From assembly GCA_963744225.1 (NCBI GenBank), contig CAVUSV010000004.1, forward strand, positions 868,001-932,000: a DNA stretch of 64,000 nt. The letters are read 5' to 3'. The translations under genes were made by a program, and so were the position numbers. Source of the DNA: Bog-473 sp963744225. Its GTDB lineage: Bacteria; Actinomycetota; Acidimicrobiia; Acidimicrobiales; RAAP-2. The notes below the pieces were generated by a model. That model searched no databases, was not told where the DNA came from, and saw only the letters and a list, made by a program, of their open reading frames with translations. Below are positions 46,462-55,311 of this stretch, one piece after another. Numbering within the stretch: the stretch's first letter is position 1; each line of letters begins with the position of its first letter.

Positions 46462-46626
46462 CTACCACCGGTAGAAGCGATGTGAGCCCGCACTCTCGCC
46501 CCGGCCGAGCGCGAAGCCGACGAGCCAAAGCACGAGCAGAACGGCGGCAACAACCCAAAGAAAGTGGAGGGCGAAGCCCAAACCTGCAAACAAGAGAACG
46601 AGAAGGAATGCGAGGAGAATCACCAT
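46462..46626 (-). CDS. Small hydrophobic protein (54 residues)
   Basis: A 54-residue product: M V I L L A F L L V, then helix LLFAGLGFALHFLWVVAAVL, then LVLWLVGFALGRGES and the end SHRFYRW. It has two hydrophobic stretches and a C-terminal aromatic/basic Y-R-W tail, the pattern of the small actinobacterial 'hydrophobic protein' family, usually stress-induced and membrane-bound. A near-perfect SigB/SigF-type promoter lies 37 bases upstream of the ATG. It is convergent with the DrrB-like gene. Function at the molecular level is unknown. Confidence 0.8.
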   Translation of the reverse strand: MVILLAFLLVLLFAGLGFALHFLWVVAAVLLVLWLVGFALGRGESAGSHRFYRW

Positions 46627-46662
46627 GTGTTTACCCCAATCTGTGTAATGGACGGCTCGGGT

Positions 46663-46687
46663 ATACCCGGCACATTCAGATCGAAAC
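46663..46687 (-). promoter_or_regulatory. SigB/SigF-like promoter of the small hydrophobic protein
   Basis: On the minus strand GTTT (46687-46684) and GGGTAT (46668-46663) are separated by exactly 15 bases, matching the actinobacterial general-stress promoter GTTT-N15..17-GGGTAT. A leader of about 30 bases would follow. The -10 is also part of a perfect 12-base palindrome CGGGTATACCCG (46658-46669). Confidence 0.7.
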
Positions 46688-46703
46688 GCCCGCGCTCACT
46701 TAG

Positions 46704-47066
46704 GCGGAAAATCTGCTTCACCGTTCTTTCAGGGAGCTGCCGGAGCGATCTGGGGTCTCTCCCTCACCGCCCAGTTTGAGACCACATCGTGTGGGGAAAG
46801 GCAGCTGGGGGAGACGAACGCTCGGACATGATGTCGGCCGATTCGAAGGATGCCCATACCGACAAGTTGGGCTGTGTCTTTTCATCGAAAGCCGCATTCC
46901 GCGCCTCCATACAAGGAAGAAAACGGGCTCTGCGAGGCTCCTGCTTTGTGGGGTATGACGTCGTCTCACGCTCCATGCCATATTGAGTCCGTGGTTTTCT
47001 GGACGCGGTGAACTCCTCTCTTCTGGCCCCTTGGCCGCCGGTACCAAGAATGCGACGATGGTGGGC
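46704..47066. other. Gene-poor gap before the nitronate monooxygenase relic
   Basis: About 360 bases upstream of the stress promoter and before the pseudogene. Base composition is lower in GC than the surroundings. Open frames of 60-80 codons exist on both strands but show no motif, start context or family resemblance, so none is called. It may be decayed coding sequence. Confidence 0.4.
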
Positions 47067-47326
47067 GTGTTGACAACGTCGTTCACCGAGCTGGCGGGGC
47101 TCTGGTCGAGGCCCTGGGACGGGCGGGAGCGCTCGGGATGCTCCCTATGTTTGGGCTGACCCCGCAGCAGTGCGCCGCCGCACAGGTGGGGGCGTCGGGA
47201 AACGGAAGCAGACCAGTGGGCGTCAACTTCTCCGTCCCTTTTCTGCGCTCCGGCGGCCTCGAGCTCGTCGAAACGGTGGCCGGAGCTGCTGGAGACCCTC
47301 CGTCGCCAACAACCCGTGCGCACTGA
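47067..47326 (+). pseudogene. Nitronate monooxygenase N-terminal relic
   Basis: GTG 47067 reads VLTTSFTELAG, a normal start for 2-nitropropane dioxygenase/nitronate monooxygenase. In another frame the same stretch continues GGALVEALGRAGALGMLPMF, then GLTPQQCAAAQVG and RPVGVNFSVPFLRSGGLELV, matching the family's GGAL..AGALGM and PxGVNF segments. The conserved ~15 residues between (…P(I/V)VQAPM…) are missing, so an internal out-of-frame deletion is inferred, and everything after about residue 80 is gone. The frame ends at 47326, overlapping the start of the beta-helix gene. Confidence 0.5.
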
Positions 47327-49205
47327 TCGCGTGCAAGCACGCCCTCTCCGTCGGCGCGCCGCGGCCGCACTCGCGCTGGCCTCCATGGTGCTGGTCTCGC
47401 CGTCATTCTCGGGAGCCGCCGAGGCGACTCCCGGGCAGAACCGGCTCGCCGCCACGGGCGTCGGGGCGGCCGGCCAGACGGACTTTGGCCCGAACGTGAT
47501 CGTCTTCGACCCGAGCATGCCGACGAGCGAGATCCAGGCGCGTGTGGACGCCATCTCCAAGCAGCAGGTGCCGAACCAGTTCGGCCGCCAGCGCGCCGCG
47601 CTGCTGTTCCGGCCCGGCAGCTACGGGACGCGCCAGCAACCCCTCATCTTTCAGGTCGGCTACTACACCGAGGTTGCCGGGCTCGGCGCCTCTCCGGGCA
47701 GCGTGACGATCAACGGCTCCGTGGACGTCTACAACCAGTGCTTGCCGGCCGCGCATGGCGCGAGCAACTGCACCGCGCTGGTCAACTTCTGGCGCTCGCT
47801 GTCGAACCTGACGATCAACGTGTCCGGCGCTCATGGCTGCCGGGCGTCGACGGAATTCTGGGCGGTCTCCCAGGCCGCACCGATGCGGCGGGTCCAGATC
47901 ACCGGCGGCAAGCTCTCCCTGATGGACTACTGCACCGCCGGTCCGCAGTACGCCAGCGGCGGCTTCATCGCCAACTCGGTGGCCGGCGCGATCACCAACG
48001 GCAGCCAGCAGCAGTTCCTCATCCGCAACAGCAGCATCGGGCCGTGGTCCAACGCGGTGTGGAACCAGGTGTTTGCCGGCGTGCAGGGAGCGCCGAGACA
48101 GAGCTTTCCCAAACCGCTCTACACGACGCTCGACCGCAATCCGTGGTCTCGCGAGAAGCCGTACCTCTACCTGGACAGCAGCGGCGCATACAACGTCTTC
48201 GTTCCGGCGGCGCGGCAGGACTCCCGCGGGACGTTGTGGCAGACCGGTCCGGCAGCCGGCCGCTCGATCCCGATCAGGGACTTCTTCATTGCGCGGCCCT
48301 CCGACAGGGTTTCGACGATCAACAGCCAGCTCGCGCGAGGGAAGCACCTCATCCTGACTCCCGGCGTCTACGACATCGGCCGGACCATCAAAGTCGAGCG
48401 GGCCGGCACGGTGGTCCTCGGCTTGGGCTTCGCCACCCTGACCGCACAGAACGGGGTCGTGCCGATGAGCGTCGCGGGCGTCCCGGGGGTGGACATCGCC
48501 GGGGTCATGTTCGACGCCGGCCAGGTCACCTCTCCGGTTTTGCTCCGGGTGGGCCCTCGCCCCGGACCCCACGGCCACGGTCGCGGGCACGTCCGGAGCA
48601 CTCCGGCCAACCCCACTGCGCTGCAGGACGTGTTCTTCCGAATCGGCGGGCCGCACATCGGCAAGGCGACGGTCAGCCTGGAGGTCAACAGCAACGATGT
48701 CATCCTCGATGACATCTGGGCCTGGCGAGCTGACCACGGGAGGGGCGTCGGTTGGACCGTCAACACAGCCGACACCGGTGTCGTCGTCAACGGGGCAGAC
48801 GTCACGGCGACCGGCTTGTTCGTCGAGCACTTCCACAAGTACCAGGTGATCTGGCGAGGCGAGCGGGGCCGGACCGTGATGTTCCAGAACGAGATGCCCT
48901 ACGACCCTCCGGACCAGGCGGCCTGGCGCCACGGCAACGTGCTCGGCTACGCCGCGTACAAGGTCGCGGACTCCGTGCGGACGCACGAGGCCTGGGGTCT
49001 TGGCAGCTACATCTACACGAATGTCGACCCGACCCTGCACGCCAGCCACGCCTTCGAGGTGCCGGCAACTGCGGGCGTCCGGATGCACGACCTGCTGACC
49101 ATCTCGCTCAACAGCGCGGGCACCATCGACCACGTCGTCAACGACACCGGCCGTCCGGTCACCCCGACTCACCTGGGCCCGAGCACCGTCGTGACCTACC
49201 CCTGA
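47316..49205 (+). CDS. Secreted parallel beta-helix protein
   Basis: 629 residues from GTG 47316 (GTG 47331 is an alternative). A signal peptide (RRRAAAALALASMVLVSPSF) ends near residue 37. NVIVFDPSMPTSEIQARVDA, ALLFRPGSYGT and VGYYTEVAGLGASPGSVTIN form a polysaccharide-lyase/pectate-like N-terminus, followed by short beta-helix rungs, a second PGVYDIGRTIKVE entry and a His-rich insert (GPRPGPHGHGRGH). Streptomyces homologues are often labelled 'adenylyl cyclase' or 'coagulation factor 5/8'; nothing here supports a cyclase. Probably acts on extracellular glycans; untested. Confidence 0.8.
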   Translation: MRTDRVQARPLRRRAAAALALASMVLVSPSFSGAAEATPGQNRLAATGVGAAGQTDFGPNVIVFDPSMPTSEIQARVDAISKQQVPNQFGRQRAALLFRPGSYGTRQQPLIFQVGYYTEVAGLGASPGSVTINGSVDVYNQCLPAAHGASNCTALVNFWRSLSNLTINVSGAHGCRASTEFWAVSQAAPMRRVQITGGKLSLMDYCTAGPQYASGGFIANSVAGAITNGSQQQFLIRNSSIGPWSNAVWNQVFAGVQGAPRQSFPKPLYTTLDRNPWSREKPYLYLDSSGAYNVFVPAARQDSRGTLWQTGPAAGRSIPIRDFFIARPSDRVSTINSQLARGKHLILTPGVYDIGRTIKVERAGTVVLGLGFATLTAQNGVVPMSVAGVPGVDIAGVMFDAGQVTSPVLLRVGPRPGPHGHGRGHVRSTPANPTALQDVFFRIGGPHIGKATVSLEVNSNDVILDDIWAWRADHGRGVGWTVNTADTGVVVNGADVTATGLFVEHFHKYQVIWRGERGRTVMFQNEMPYDPPDQAAWRHGNVLGYAAYKVADSVRTHEAWGLGSYIYTNVDPTLHASHAFEVPATAGVRMHDLLTISLNSAGTIDHVVNDTGRPVTPTHLGPSTVVTYP

Positions 49206-49515
49206 GCCGGCGGCCTGGTCACCGTTCTCGTCATCGGTGGGCACCGCCCGTTCCGAGGCGGTTCGAGATGTCGGAACTGGCCAGATGGCGACCGGTCACC
49301 GTGGCACGCGAGTGCAGCGCCTCTTGTACAGAGGCTTCACGCAGTGAGAGAAGCGGATCTCACCGATGGCTTCCGCGTCGTTGAATCGACCCGCTGGGTA
49401 CCGGGAGCGGTCAGCGTCGTTCCTGCCGATCGCGTTCACCAGCCGCGCCACCCGCCGACGTGCAGCGCGGCGGGGTGGCCTGGGTGTGTTCGGTGATCGG
49501 TGGCGATATCGGCGA
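49206..49515. other. Intergenic region after the beta-helix gene
   Basis: 310 bases between the convergent beta-helix and MarR genes. No hairpin with a convincing stem, promoter pair or coding frame was seen. Confidence 0.4.
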
Positions 49516-49950
49516 TCAGACGATTGACTCGTTGAAGCGGACAAACAGGCTCGTGAAGTTGTCGATTTCGGTCTCGTCCCAGTCGGCCAGCCAACTGGCG
49601 AGCCTGGAGCGGACGCGTGAGGCCGCGACGTCAAGGTGGTGACGACCCTGTCGGGTCAAACAGAGCGTGTAGCCGCGCCGGCCCGGCTGCTCGCCGCTGC
49701 GACGAAGGAGTCGCGCGTGCACAAGTGCGTCGATATGACGAGACACGGTCGATTTGTCCAACCCGAGGACGTCTGCGACGTCGGCGGCCCGCGTGCCGGG
49801 CGTCGATGCGACGACATTGAGAACCGTGTAGCCGACCAGCGACAGCTCGGGATGGATGTCCTTGCCCACGTCTCTCGAGCGACGGACGAAGAAGGTGAGC
49901 TGCTGGTAAAGGCTTTCGACGGCATCTTCGTGAGTCACGGAGCTCCTCAT
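49516..49950 (-). CDS. MarR-family transcriptional regulator
   Basis: 144 residues. The winged helix is seen in HPELSLVGYTVLNVVASTPG, TRAADVADVLGLDKSTVSRH, DALVHARLLRRSGEQPGRRG, with the wing GYTLCLTRQG. It is divergent from a UspA-like gene and two palindromes lie between the starts, so it probably represses both. The inducer is unknown. CTCATGAGGAGCTCC around the start gives a GAGGAG ribosome site just beyond the ATG rather than before it, so the message may be weakly translated. Confidence 0.9.
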   Translation of the reverse strand: MRSSVTHEDAVESLYQQLTFFVRRSRDVGKDIHPELSLVGYTVLNVVASTPGTRAADVADVLGLDKSTVSRHIDALVHARLLRRSGEQPGRRGYTLCLTRQGRHHLDVAASRVRSRLASWLADWDETEIDNFTSLFVRFNESIV

Positions 49951-49952
49951 GG

Positions 49953-50006
49953 TTGCATTCTACAACTCTAGGGAATAATGTTGTAGATACCAACTCTATG
50001 AGTTGG
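49953..50006. promoter_or_regulatory. MarR operators and UspA-gene promoter
   Basis: TTGCAT (49953-49958) and TAATGT (49976-49981) are 17 bases apart on the plus strand and form a good vegetative promoter for the UspA-like gene. CTACAAC-N13-GTTGTAG (49960-49986) is a perfect inverted repeat across spacer and -10. CCAACTC-TAT-GAGTTGG (49990-50006) is a second perfect palindrome just downstream. On the minus strand TTGGTA-N17-TAGAGT could serve the MarR gene. Confidence 0.65.
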
Positions 50007-50026
50007 GCCAACCGAAAGGTGGGGCC

Positions 50027-50524
50027 ATGAGTACATCCGTCACGCAGAGGCTGAACGCTCTCGGTGACTCCCTGGACGATCGGGACGCGCGCCTACTCGT
50101 GGTGGTGGGGTTCGACGGTACGGCGTCATCAGAGCGGGCGCTTCGAAGTTCGCTACGGCTCCTCAGCGGGAGATCTGGGTTGCTCGAGGTGGTCTATGTT
50201 GCGTCGCCTCCAGCGACCGTGGCGTTCTCGGCTGAGGCCATGGCCGAAATGCGGGCTGGTTTCGATGAGGAACGCCGCACGCTGGCTGAGCGTTGTGAGT
50301 CGATCATCGCGCCGTACGGTGTTGCTTGGCATTTCCAACGTCGGGACGGCGACGTCGCGCACGAGTTGCTTGCCGTGGCCGAGGACCTCGCCAACTCTGG
50401 AGGCGACGAGGCGCGAGTGGGTCTCGTCGTGGGAGGCTCAGCGCATCGGATCCACCGCTACCTGAACTGTGTACCACTGAAACTCATAAGGAGCGATCGC
50501 TTCAGCGTCGTCGTCGTGCCATAA
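50027..50524 (+). CDS. UspA-like universal stress protein
   Basis: 165 residues from ATG 50027 with GAAAGGTGGGG upstream. LLVVVGFDGTASSERALRSS and the late VGLVVGGSAHRIHRYLN resemble the UspA Rossmann-like fold; in ATP-binding members the end motif is Gx2Gx9G(S/T), and here only a partial version is seen (GGSAHR). Likely MarR-controlled. Role in stress tolerance is inferred from family. Confidence 0.75.
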   Translation: MSTSVTQRLNALGDSLDDRDARLLVVVGFDGTASSERALRSSLRLLSGRSGLLEVVYVASPPATVAFSAEAMAEMRAGFDEERRTLAERCESIIAPYGVAWHFQRRDGDVAHELLAVAEDLANSGGDEARVGLVVGGSAHRIHRYLNCVPLKLIRSDRFSVVVVP

Positions 50525-50621
50525 CGCCCGGCGGCGATCTCCGGTGAGGCCCCGACCCGGAGGAGATCGACTACGCCCCTGCACAAACAGCAACGTGTTC
50601 TGTTTGTTCTCCTAGGATCGC

Positions 50622-51650
50622 ATGGTGCGAGCGGGCGATCAGGGAGCATCTGGTGAGGCGCGGCACAGTGACCAGTCATCGTCCGTCCTACCGTCAGCTC
50701 CGTTCGGCAGAGGTTCGGTATCGATCCGGCTGTACCCGCACAATGAGCTTCCCGCTGACGCTATTGTCCGCGAGCTTTGCGGACAAGCTGGTCTCGCCCT
50801 AAGAAGCGGCTTTGACGGGGTCATGACCAGCGAGCACCACGGTGGCTTTGCCGGCTACCTGGCGCAGCCGCTGCAGATGGCTTCCTTTGTATTGGAAGAG
50901 CACGTGGCGGGTTGGGCTGCACCGGCACCCCTCTTGCTTCCACTTCGGTCTACAGCGCTCGTTGCGGAGGAAGTCGCTTGGCTCCGGGCGCGTCATGGCA
51001 GTCGAGTCGGACTTGGAGTGGCCGCGGGAGCGTTGCCGTCGGACTTCGAGGCCGCTGGCGTAAGCCAGGCCGATTCCGTCGATCGCTTCAAGTCAGAACT
51101 CCCTCGGCTGGTTGCGATGCTCCACGGTGAGAACTTGGGGGAGCTCTCCGGGGACCCGGCGCTCCTCGCCTGCCGACGCGCTCCGGTCCCCGTGCTCAGT
51201 GCGGCCTTGTCGACTGGCGCCGCTGTTCGAGCTGCCCGGTGCGGAGCCGGGATCCTGATGGAGGGAATGTCAGAGCCTTCGAGACTCGCCCGTCTGACCC
51301 AGGCTTTCGAGCACGCTGAGGGCAAGGGTTCCAAGGTTCTGATACGCCGGGTTTGGCTGGGCCGTTTGCCCTCCGAGCTGGTTGAGAGTCAGCGGGCTGT
51401 CTATGAGAGTTACTCCTCGCGTGCAAGGTCGTTCGGTGAGGACCAGACGATTGCGTCCGAAGAGCCGGACGAGATGGCGGAGCGGCTCGCCGCAACCATG
51501 AGGGAGGTCGGCGCCGACGCTCTCAACCTGCGGGTCCAACTTCCTGGCATCTCGCCTCACCAAGTGCGGGAGCAGATTGGGCAGATTGGGTCGACTGTGG
51601 TTGCGCCGTTGAAGAAGATGTGGTCCCGGCCGGGACCGGGAGCCCCCTAA
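50622..51650 (+). CDS. LLM-class oxidoreductase-like protein
   Basis: 342 residues if ATG 50622 is used; the recognisable fold begins at residue 33 (SVSIRLYPHNELPADAIVRE). VMTSEHHGGFAGYLAQPLQM and LRARHGSRVGLGVAAGALPS are typical of luciferase-like flavin/F420 oxidoreductases, as is ALSTGAAVRAARCGAGILME. It is codon-wise slightly less GC-rich than most neighbours. The stop is directly against the stop of the convergent SDR gene. Substrate unknown. Confidence 0.8.
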   Translation: MVRAGDQGASGEARHSDQSSSVLPSAPFGRGSVSIRLYPHNELPADAIVRELCGQAGLALRSGFDGVMTSEHHGGFAGYLAQPLQMASFVLEEHVAGWAAPAPLLLPLRSTALVAEEVAWLRARHGSRVGLGVAAGALPSDFEAAGVSQADSVDRFKSELPRLVAMLHGENLGELSGDPALLACRRAPVPVLSAALSTGAAVRAARCGAGILMEGMSEPSRLARLTQAFEHAEGKGSKVLIRRVWLGRLPSELVESQRAVYESYSSRARSFGEDQTIASEEPDEMAERLAATMREVGADALNLRVQLPGISPHQVREQIGQIGSTVVAPLKKMWSRPGPGAP

Positions 51651-52490
51651 TCACTGGATCGGTGTCCAGCCCCTCGTGAGATGGTTCCCACCGTCGACGT
51701 CCAGAGTGATCCCAGTGATCTGTCGAGCATCATTGGACAGAAGAAAGCACACCGCCGCAGCGACGTCTTCGGCTTCGGTCAGCCGGCCCAGGGGGAGCGA
51801 CGAACCCGCAGCCAGACCCGCGTCGGGTTCCCAGATGGAGCGGGTCGCCGTGGTTCGCACCAGACCGGGACTGACGGCGTTCACTCGAACCCGCTGTCCT
51901 GCCAGATCGGCAGCGATGGTTCGCGTCATGGCGTTCAGTGCAGCCTTGGCCGACGCATAGGCCACCATGGCCGATGTGGTCTTGTGCGGTGAACCACTCG
52001 AAATCGTGACGACCGAACCAGCGCCGTCACCAAGGCCTCGAGCCATGGCGGCACGGATCAAAGCGACGGCCGGCCAGGTGTTGAGTCGAATCGTTTCGAG
52101 AAGCTGTGTCTCGCTGATGACGTCAAATGGGAGTGGGTAGGGGGCTCCGCCCAGTGTGCTGACGATCAGGTCGACTCGGCCAAACGCCTCGATGGCCTTG
52201 TCTGTGAGCACCGCCACGGCCGGTTCGGTGTCCATGGATCCCACGACTCCCACTACATCGAGTCCCTCTGAGCGCAACGCGGCCTCCGTCGACTTCAGCC
52301 GATCCTCATCGCGGCCGTTGATGACGACTGAGGCGCCCTCTCCCGCGAGGCGGACGGCGCACGACCTTCCGATGCTTGGATCAGCCGTCGAACCGGTGAC
52401 GATCGCCACCTGACCAGAGAACCGTTGGACCCCGTCAACAAGACCCGTGTCTTTGCTGTTACCAGTGCTGGCTGAACCCACTCTCCCCAT
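51651..52490 (-). CDS. Short-chain dehydrogenase/reductase
   Basis: 279 residues. The nucleotide loop VTGSTADPSIGRSCAVRLAG is longer than usual, as in enoyl-ACP-reductase-like SDRs. VVTISSGSP supplies the catalytic Ser and YASAK the Tyr/Lys, followed by RVNAVSPGLVRTTATRS and the C-terminal GITLDVDGGNHL. ATG 52490 is used; the fold starts around residue 22, so a shorter start is possible. It converges on the LLM gene with no intervening base. Confidence 0.9.
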   Translation of the reverse strand: MGRVGSASTGNSKDTGLVDGVQRFSGQVAIVTGSTADPSIGRSCAVRLAGEGASVVINGRDEDRLKSTEAALRSEGLDVVGVVGSMDTEPAVAVLTDKAIEAFGRVDLIVSTLGGAPYPLPFDVISETQLLETIRLNTWPAVALIRAAMARGLGDGAGSVVTISSGSPHKTTSAMVAYASAKAALNAMTRTIAADLAGQRVRVNAVSPGLVRTTATRSIWEPDAGLAAGSSLPLGRLTEAEDVAAAVCFLLSNDARQITGITLDVDGGNHLTRGWTPIQ

Positions 52491-52725
52491 CCTGTTTCAC
52501 AAGACCCATCCTGTACCACGCAGCCGGCCGGCCACGGAGGCCACGCCGAGAGCTCTTCGTTCCCCACTTGGAAATCCTTGGAGCCCGAAGTCGGGCGTGC
52601 TAGGACCACAGCACCCGATTGGCCGGCGTGCGAGCGGCCCTGTGAGCGGGAGGTGCTGTCTTGGCTGAGGGCGAGAGGATCTTTGTCGTCACTGAGCCAG
52701 GATCGTTGCGGATGGTCAGGGCCAA

Positions 52726-55311
52726 TTACTCCATCGGACGGGCGGCGATCCCCCTGGGCTCGCGCCCGGCCAGCACCCACCCGATGAGGGTGGCGGCGAC
52801 CGGCATGGCGATCACGATGAGGATCAGGTTGCTCCACGGGATGTGATGGACGAGGTCGGACAGGCCACCCTCCAGCTGGTTCGACTGGAAGAACCCGGCC
52901 ACGGCGACGTACGCGGCGATCGTGCCGAGCAGCGCACCGAGAAACGCCAGGCCGCCGGCGGTGACCGCCGTCAGGCTGCGCCGGGTGCGTGAGCTCGCAC
53001 CGGCGGCCGTCAGCGTGCGCAGCTCGCTCGCCGTCTCGCTCCGGATGAGGCCCACGCTCATGGCCAGGATGCCGAGGGCGAGTGCGATGCCGAACACGGT
53101 GGCCCAGTTCACGATCTCGGCCGACGTCGGCTGGTTGTTCTTCGACTCGATGCTCAGCTGGTTGCTCGCGGCCAGCGATTGGGCGTTGGTGATCTGGGCC
53201 GAAGTGATCGGCGCGTTGGCCTGTAGGACCCAACCGCCGAGGCTGTTCTGGTCCGCGATGTGCAGCCGCCGGAGCGCACTCTCGGTGATCAGCGTGTTCG
53301 CCGCCGAGGTTCCCGTGGGTAGCTGGCTCTCCTCTTGGATCACGGGATGGGCGACGCACGAGCCCGGGCTGCACGAGTTGTTCCCGCCGGCTCCCAGGAA
53401 CTGGGGACCGTTGACGGGGCCTTTGCCGGGGCCGGGGCCGTTGCCGCTGCCGTAGGTGAGCTGCACGCCGGAACCGACCAGCCCGGGCCTCGAGCTCAGG
53501 ACGTCCACGTTGGAAGGGATGGACGACGGGTTGATGCCGTAGGCCCGCAGCAGCGACGGCGTCGCCACGTAGACCGGGCCGTTCCATTGCCGGCCGGACG
53601 CACTGGGGCTCTGCATGTTCGCCGCGGCATTCTCCAGTCCCACGACGGAGGTGGCGCCGACCGCAGAGGCGATGGCGTGGACGGTGGCCTCTTGCGAGGC
53701 GAGGCTCGGCGTCGGCCCCGACTGCTGTGTCTGCCCGTTCGGTCCGAAGGTTGGGCCGCTCTCCGCGCTGTACACGTTCATCGCGTTGGCCGCCATGTTC
53801 GGGCCGACGTAGTCAAAGACGCTGGAGTAGCGGGCGACGGCGACGGCGCAGACGATCACAGCGATCATGACGCCGAGGCTGATGGCCGAGAGGGCGGAGC
53901 CCGAGCGGGCCCGGTAGCGCGCCATGTCCCTCAGCGGCAGGCGGATCGCGACGGGTGCCTTGGCGCCGACCCGGGCCAGCAGGGCGAGGAAGAACGGTGA
54001 TACCAAGATGATCCCCGCGATCAGCGCGACGAACCCGGGGATCAGCCACTTCACGCCGCCGCCGTGATGACTGGCGCCCGAGAGGGAGAAGAAGACGAAC
54101 CCGATGACCAGGGCCACCACGCCGGGCACAAACGAACGGCGGATCTGGCGTGGCGGCGCTGGGCGCCCGGCCAGAGCGCTGACGACCGGGACGCGGGTGA
54201 TGGCGCGGGCGGGGTAGCTCGCGGCGAAGAAGGTCGCGACCACCGCCAGCACCATCGCCGGAGCGATCACGTTCCACGGCAGGGCGAACATCGAGATGAG
54301 GTGGTGCGCGCTCTGCTCGTTGGTGGGCCGGTAGGCGAACCACGCCACCAGGCCCACCGCGAAGCCCAGCACGGCCCCGACGATTCCCACGATGACACCG
54401 TTGGCCTCGAGGACGAGGCGGACGTTGCGGTCGGTCGCCCCCATGGACTCGACCATGCCAAGGGCTCGCATGCGGCGCTGCGCCAACACGGTGAACCCGC
54501 CGATGGACACGAGCGCGATCAGCAGCATGCCGACAGTGGCCAACGCCAGCACGATGGTCTCGGGCCCGAACGTGTTGTTGTTCACGGAGCCCGACATCGT
54601 CACGCTGTCCGCGAGGGAGCCCGTCAAGGCGCCTGGGGGTGCGTTGAAGAGTGCGCTCACCTGGCTCGGATGGGTCACCTGTCCCGGGGGAACCAGGGCG
54701 AACTCGTCGAGCAGGCTCTGGGGGTTCTGCACCATCCCGACCACGGTCTTGCCGCCCTGGGGCCACGTGTCACCGACGTGCAGGTTGAGCTCGGACGCCA
54801 AGCCGGGCGTGAGCGCAATCTGGTCCGGCCCGGTCGGGTAGTGCCCCGAGAGCAACTGCAGCATCGGCCCGGCGAAGGGGCCGTGCGGGTCCTGTGAGCG
54901 GAGCTGGTACGTCTGGTTGGAACCGGGGACGGTGAAGGTCTCGTTCGCGATCACCTGCACCGGCCCGAAGTGCTGCTGCAGCGCCGCGATGTGCGCCTCG
55001 GCATAGGCCAGGCTCTGGCTTCCCGATTTGGCCGGACTGCCCGCCGAGGTAGACAGGCTGAACGTGGCCAGGTCGTGCGCCGTGCCGAACCCCGCGTTGG
55101 CCGGCGGCGGCGTGTTGACCGCGACGGCCGAGCCGACGACGACGGCGGCCACCGCCACCACGATGAGCAGCAGGATCAGGAACTGCTGGCGCCACTCGCG
55201 CTTGAAGAGGCGCCAGGACCAGCGGACCATGGCCCGGCGGGCCGCAACACCACCGCTGGTCGGTTCAGGACCCGACTGGGTGACGGGACGTTCGAGGACG
55301 CCGACGCTCAT
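52726..55311 (-). CDS. FtsX-like ABC transporter permease (PadR-linked)
   Basis: 861 residues from ATG 55311, which overlaps the ATPase stop (ATGA). The N-terminal helix is FLILLLIVVAVAAVVVGSAV, the first extracytoplasmic domain spans ~60-250, the first FtsX domain follows (VLAQRRMRALGMVESMGATD), then a second extracytoplasmic domain containing a Gly/Pro/Asn-rich linker (GSGNGPGPGKGPVNGP) and a final FtsX domain (IRSETASELRTLTAAGASSR). It is the membrane part of a PadR-controlled exporter. Confidence 0.92.
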   Translation of the reverse strand: MSVGVLERPVTQSGPEPTSGGVAARRAMVRWSWRLFKREWRQQFLILLLIVVAVAAVVVGSAVAVNTPPPANAGFGTAHDLATFSLSTSAGSPAKSGSQSLAYAEAHIAALQQHFGPVQVIANETFTVPGSNQTYQLRSQDPHGPFAGPMLQLLSGHYPTGPDQIALTPGLASELNLHVGDTWPQGGKTVVGMVQNPQSLLDEFALVPPGQVTHPSQVSALFNAPPGALTGSLADSVTMSGSVNNNTFGPETIVLALATVGMLLIALVSIGGFTVLAQRRMRALGMVESMGATDRNVRLVLEANGVIVGIVGAVLGFAVGLVAWFAYRPTNEQSAHHLISMFALPWNVIAPAMVLAVVATFFAASYPARAITRVPVVSALAGRPAPPRQIRRSFVPGVVALVIGFVFFSLSGASHHGGGVKWLIPGFVALIAGIILVSPFFLALLARVGAKAPVAIRLPLRDMARYRARSGSALSAISLGVMIAVIVCAVAVARYSSVFDYVGPNMAANAMNVYSAESGPTFGPNGQTQQSGPTPSLASQEATVHAIASAVGATSVVGLENAAANMQSPSASGRQWNGPVYVATPSLLRAYGINPSSIPSNVDVLSSRPGLVGSGVQLTYGSGNGPGPGKGPVNGPQFLGAGGNNSCSPGSCVAHPVIQEESQLPTGTSAANTLITESALRRLHIADQNSLGGWVLQANAPITSAQITNAQSLAASNQLSIESKNNQPTSAEIVNWATVFGIALALGILAMSVGLIRSETASELRTLTAAGASSRTRRSLTAVTAGGLAFLGALLGTIAAYVAVAGFFQSNQLEGGLSDLVHHIPWSNLILIVIAMPVAATLIGWVLAGREPRGIAARPME

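Noticed and set aside
46718..47040. Overlapping frames on both strands between the stress promoter and the pseudogene
   Set aside because: No recognisable protein family and no ribosome sites.
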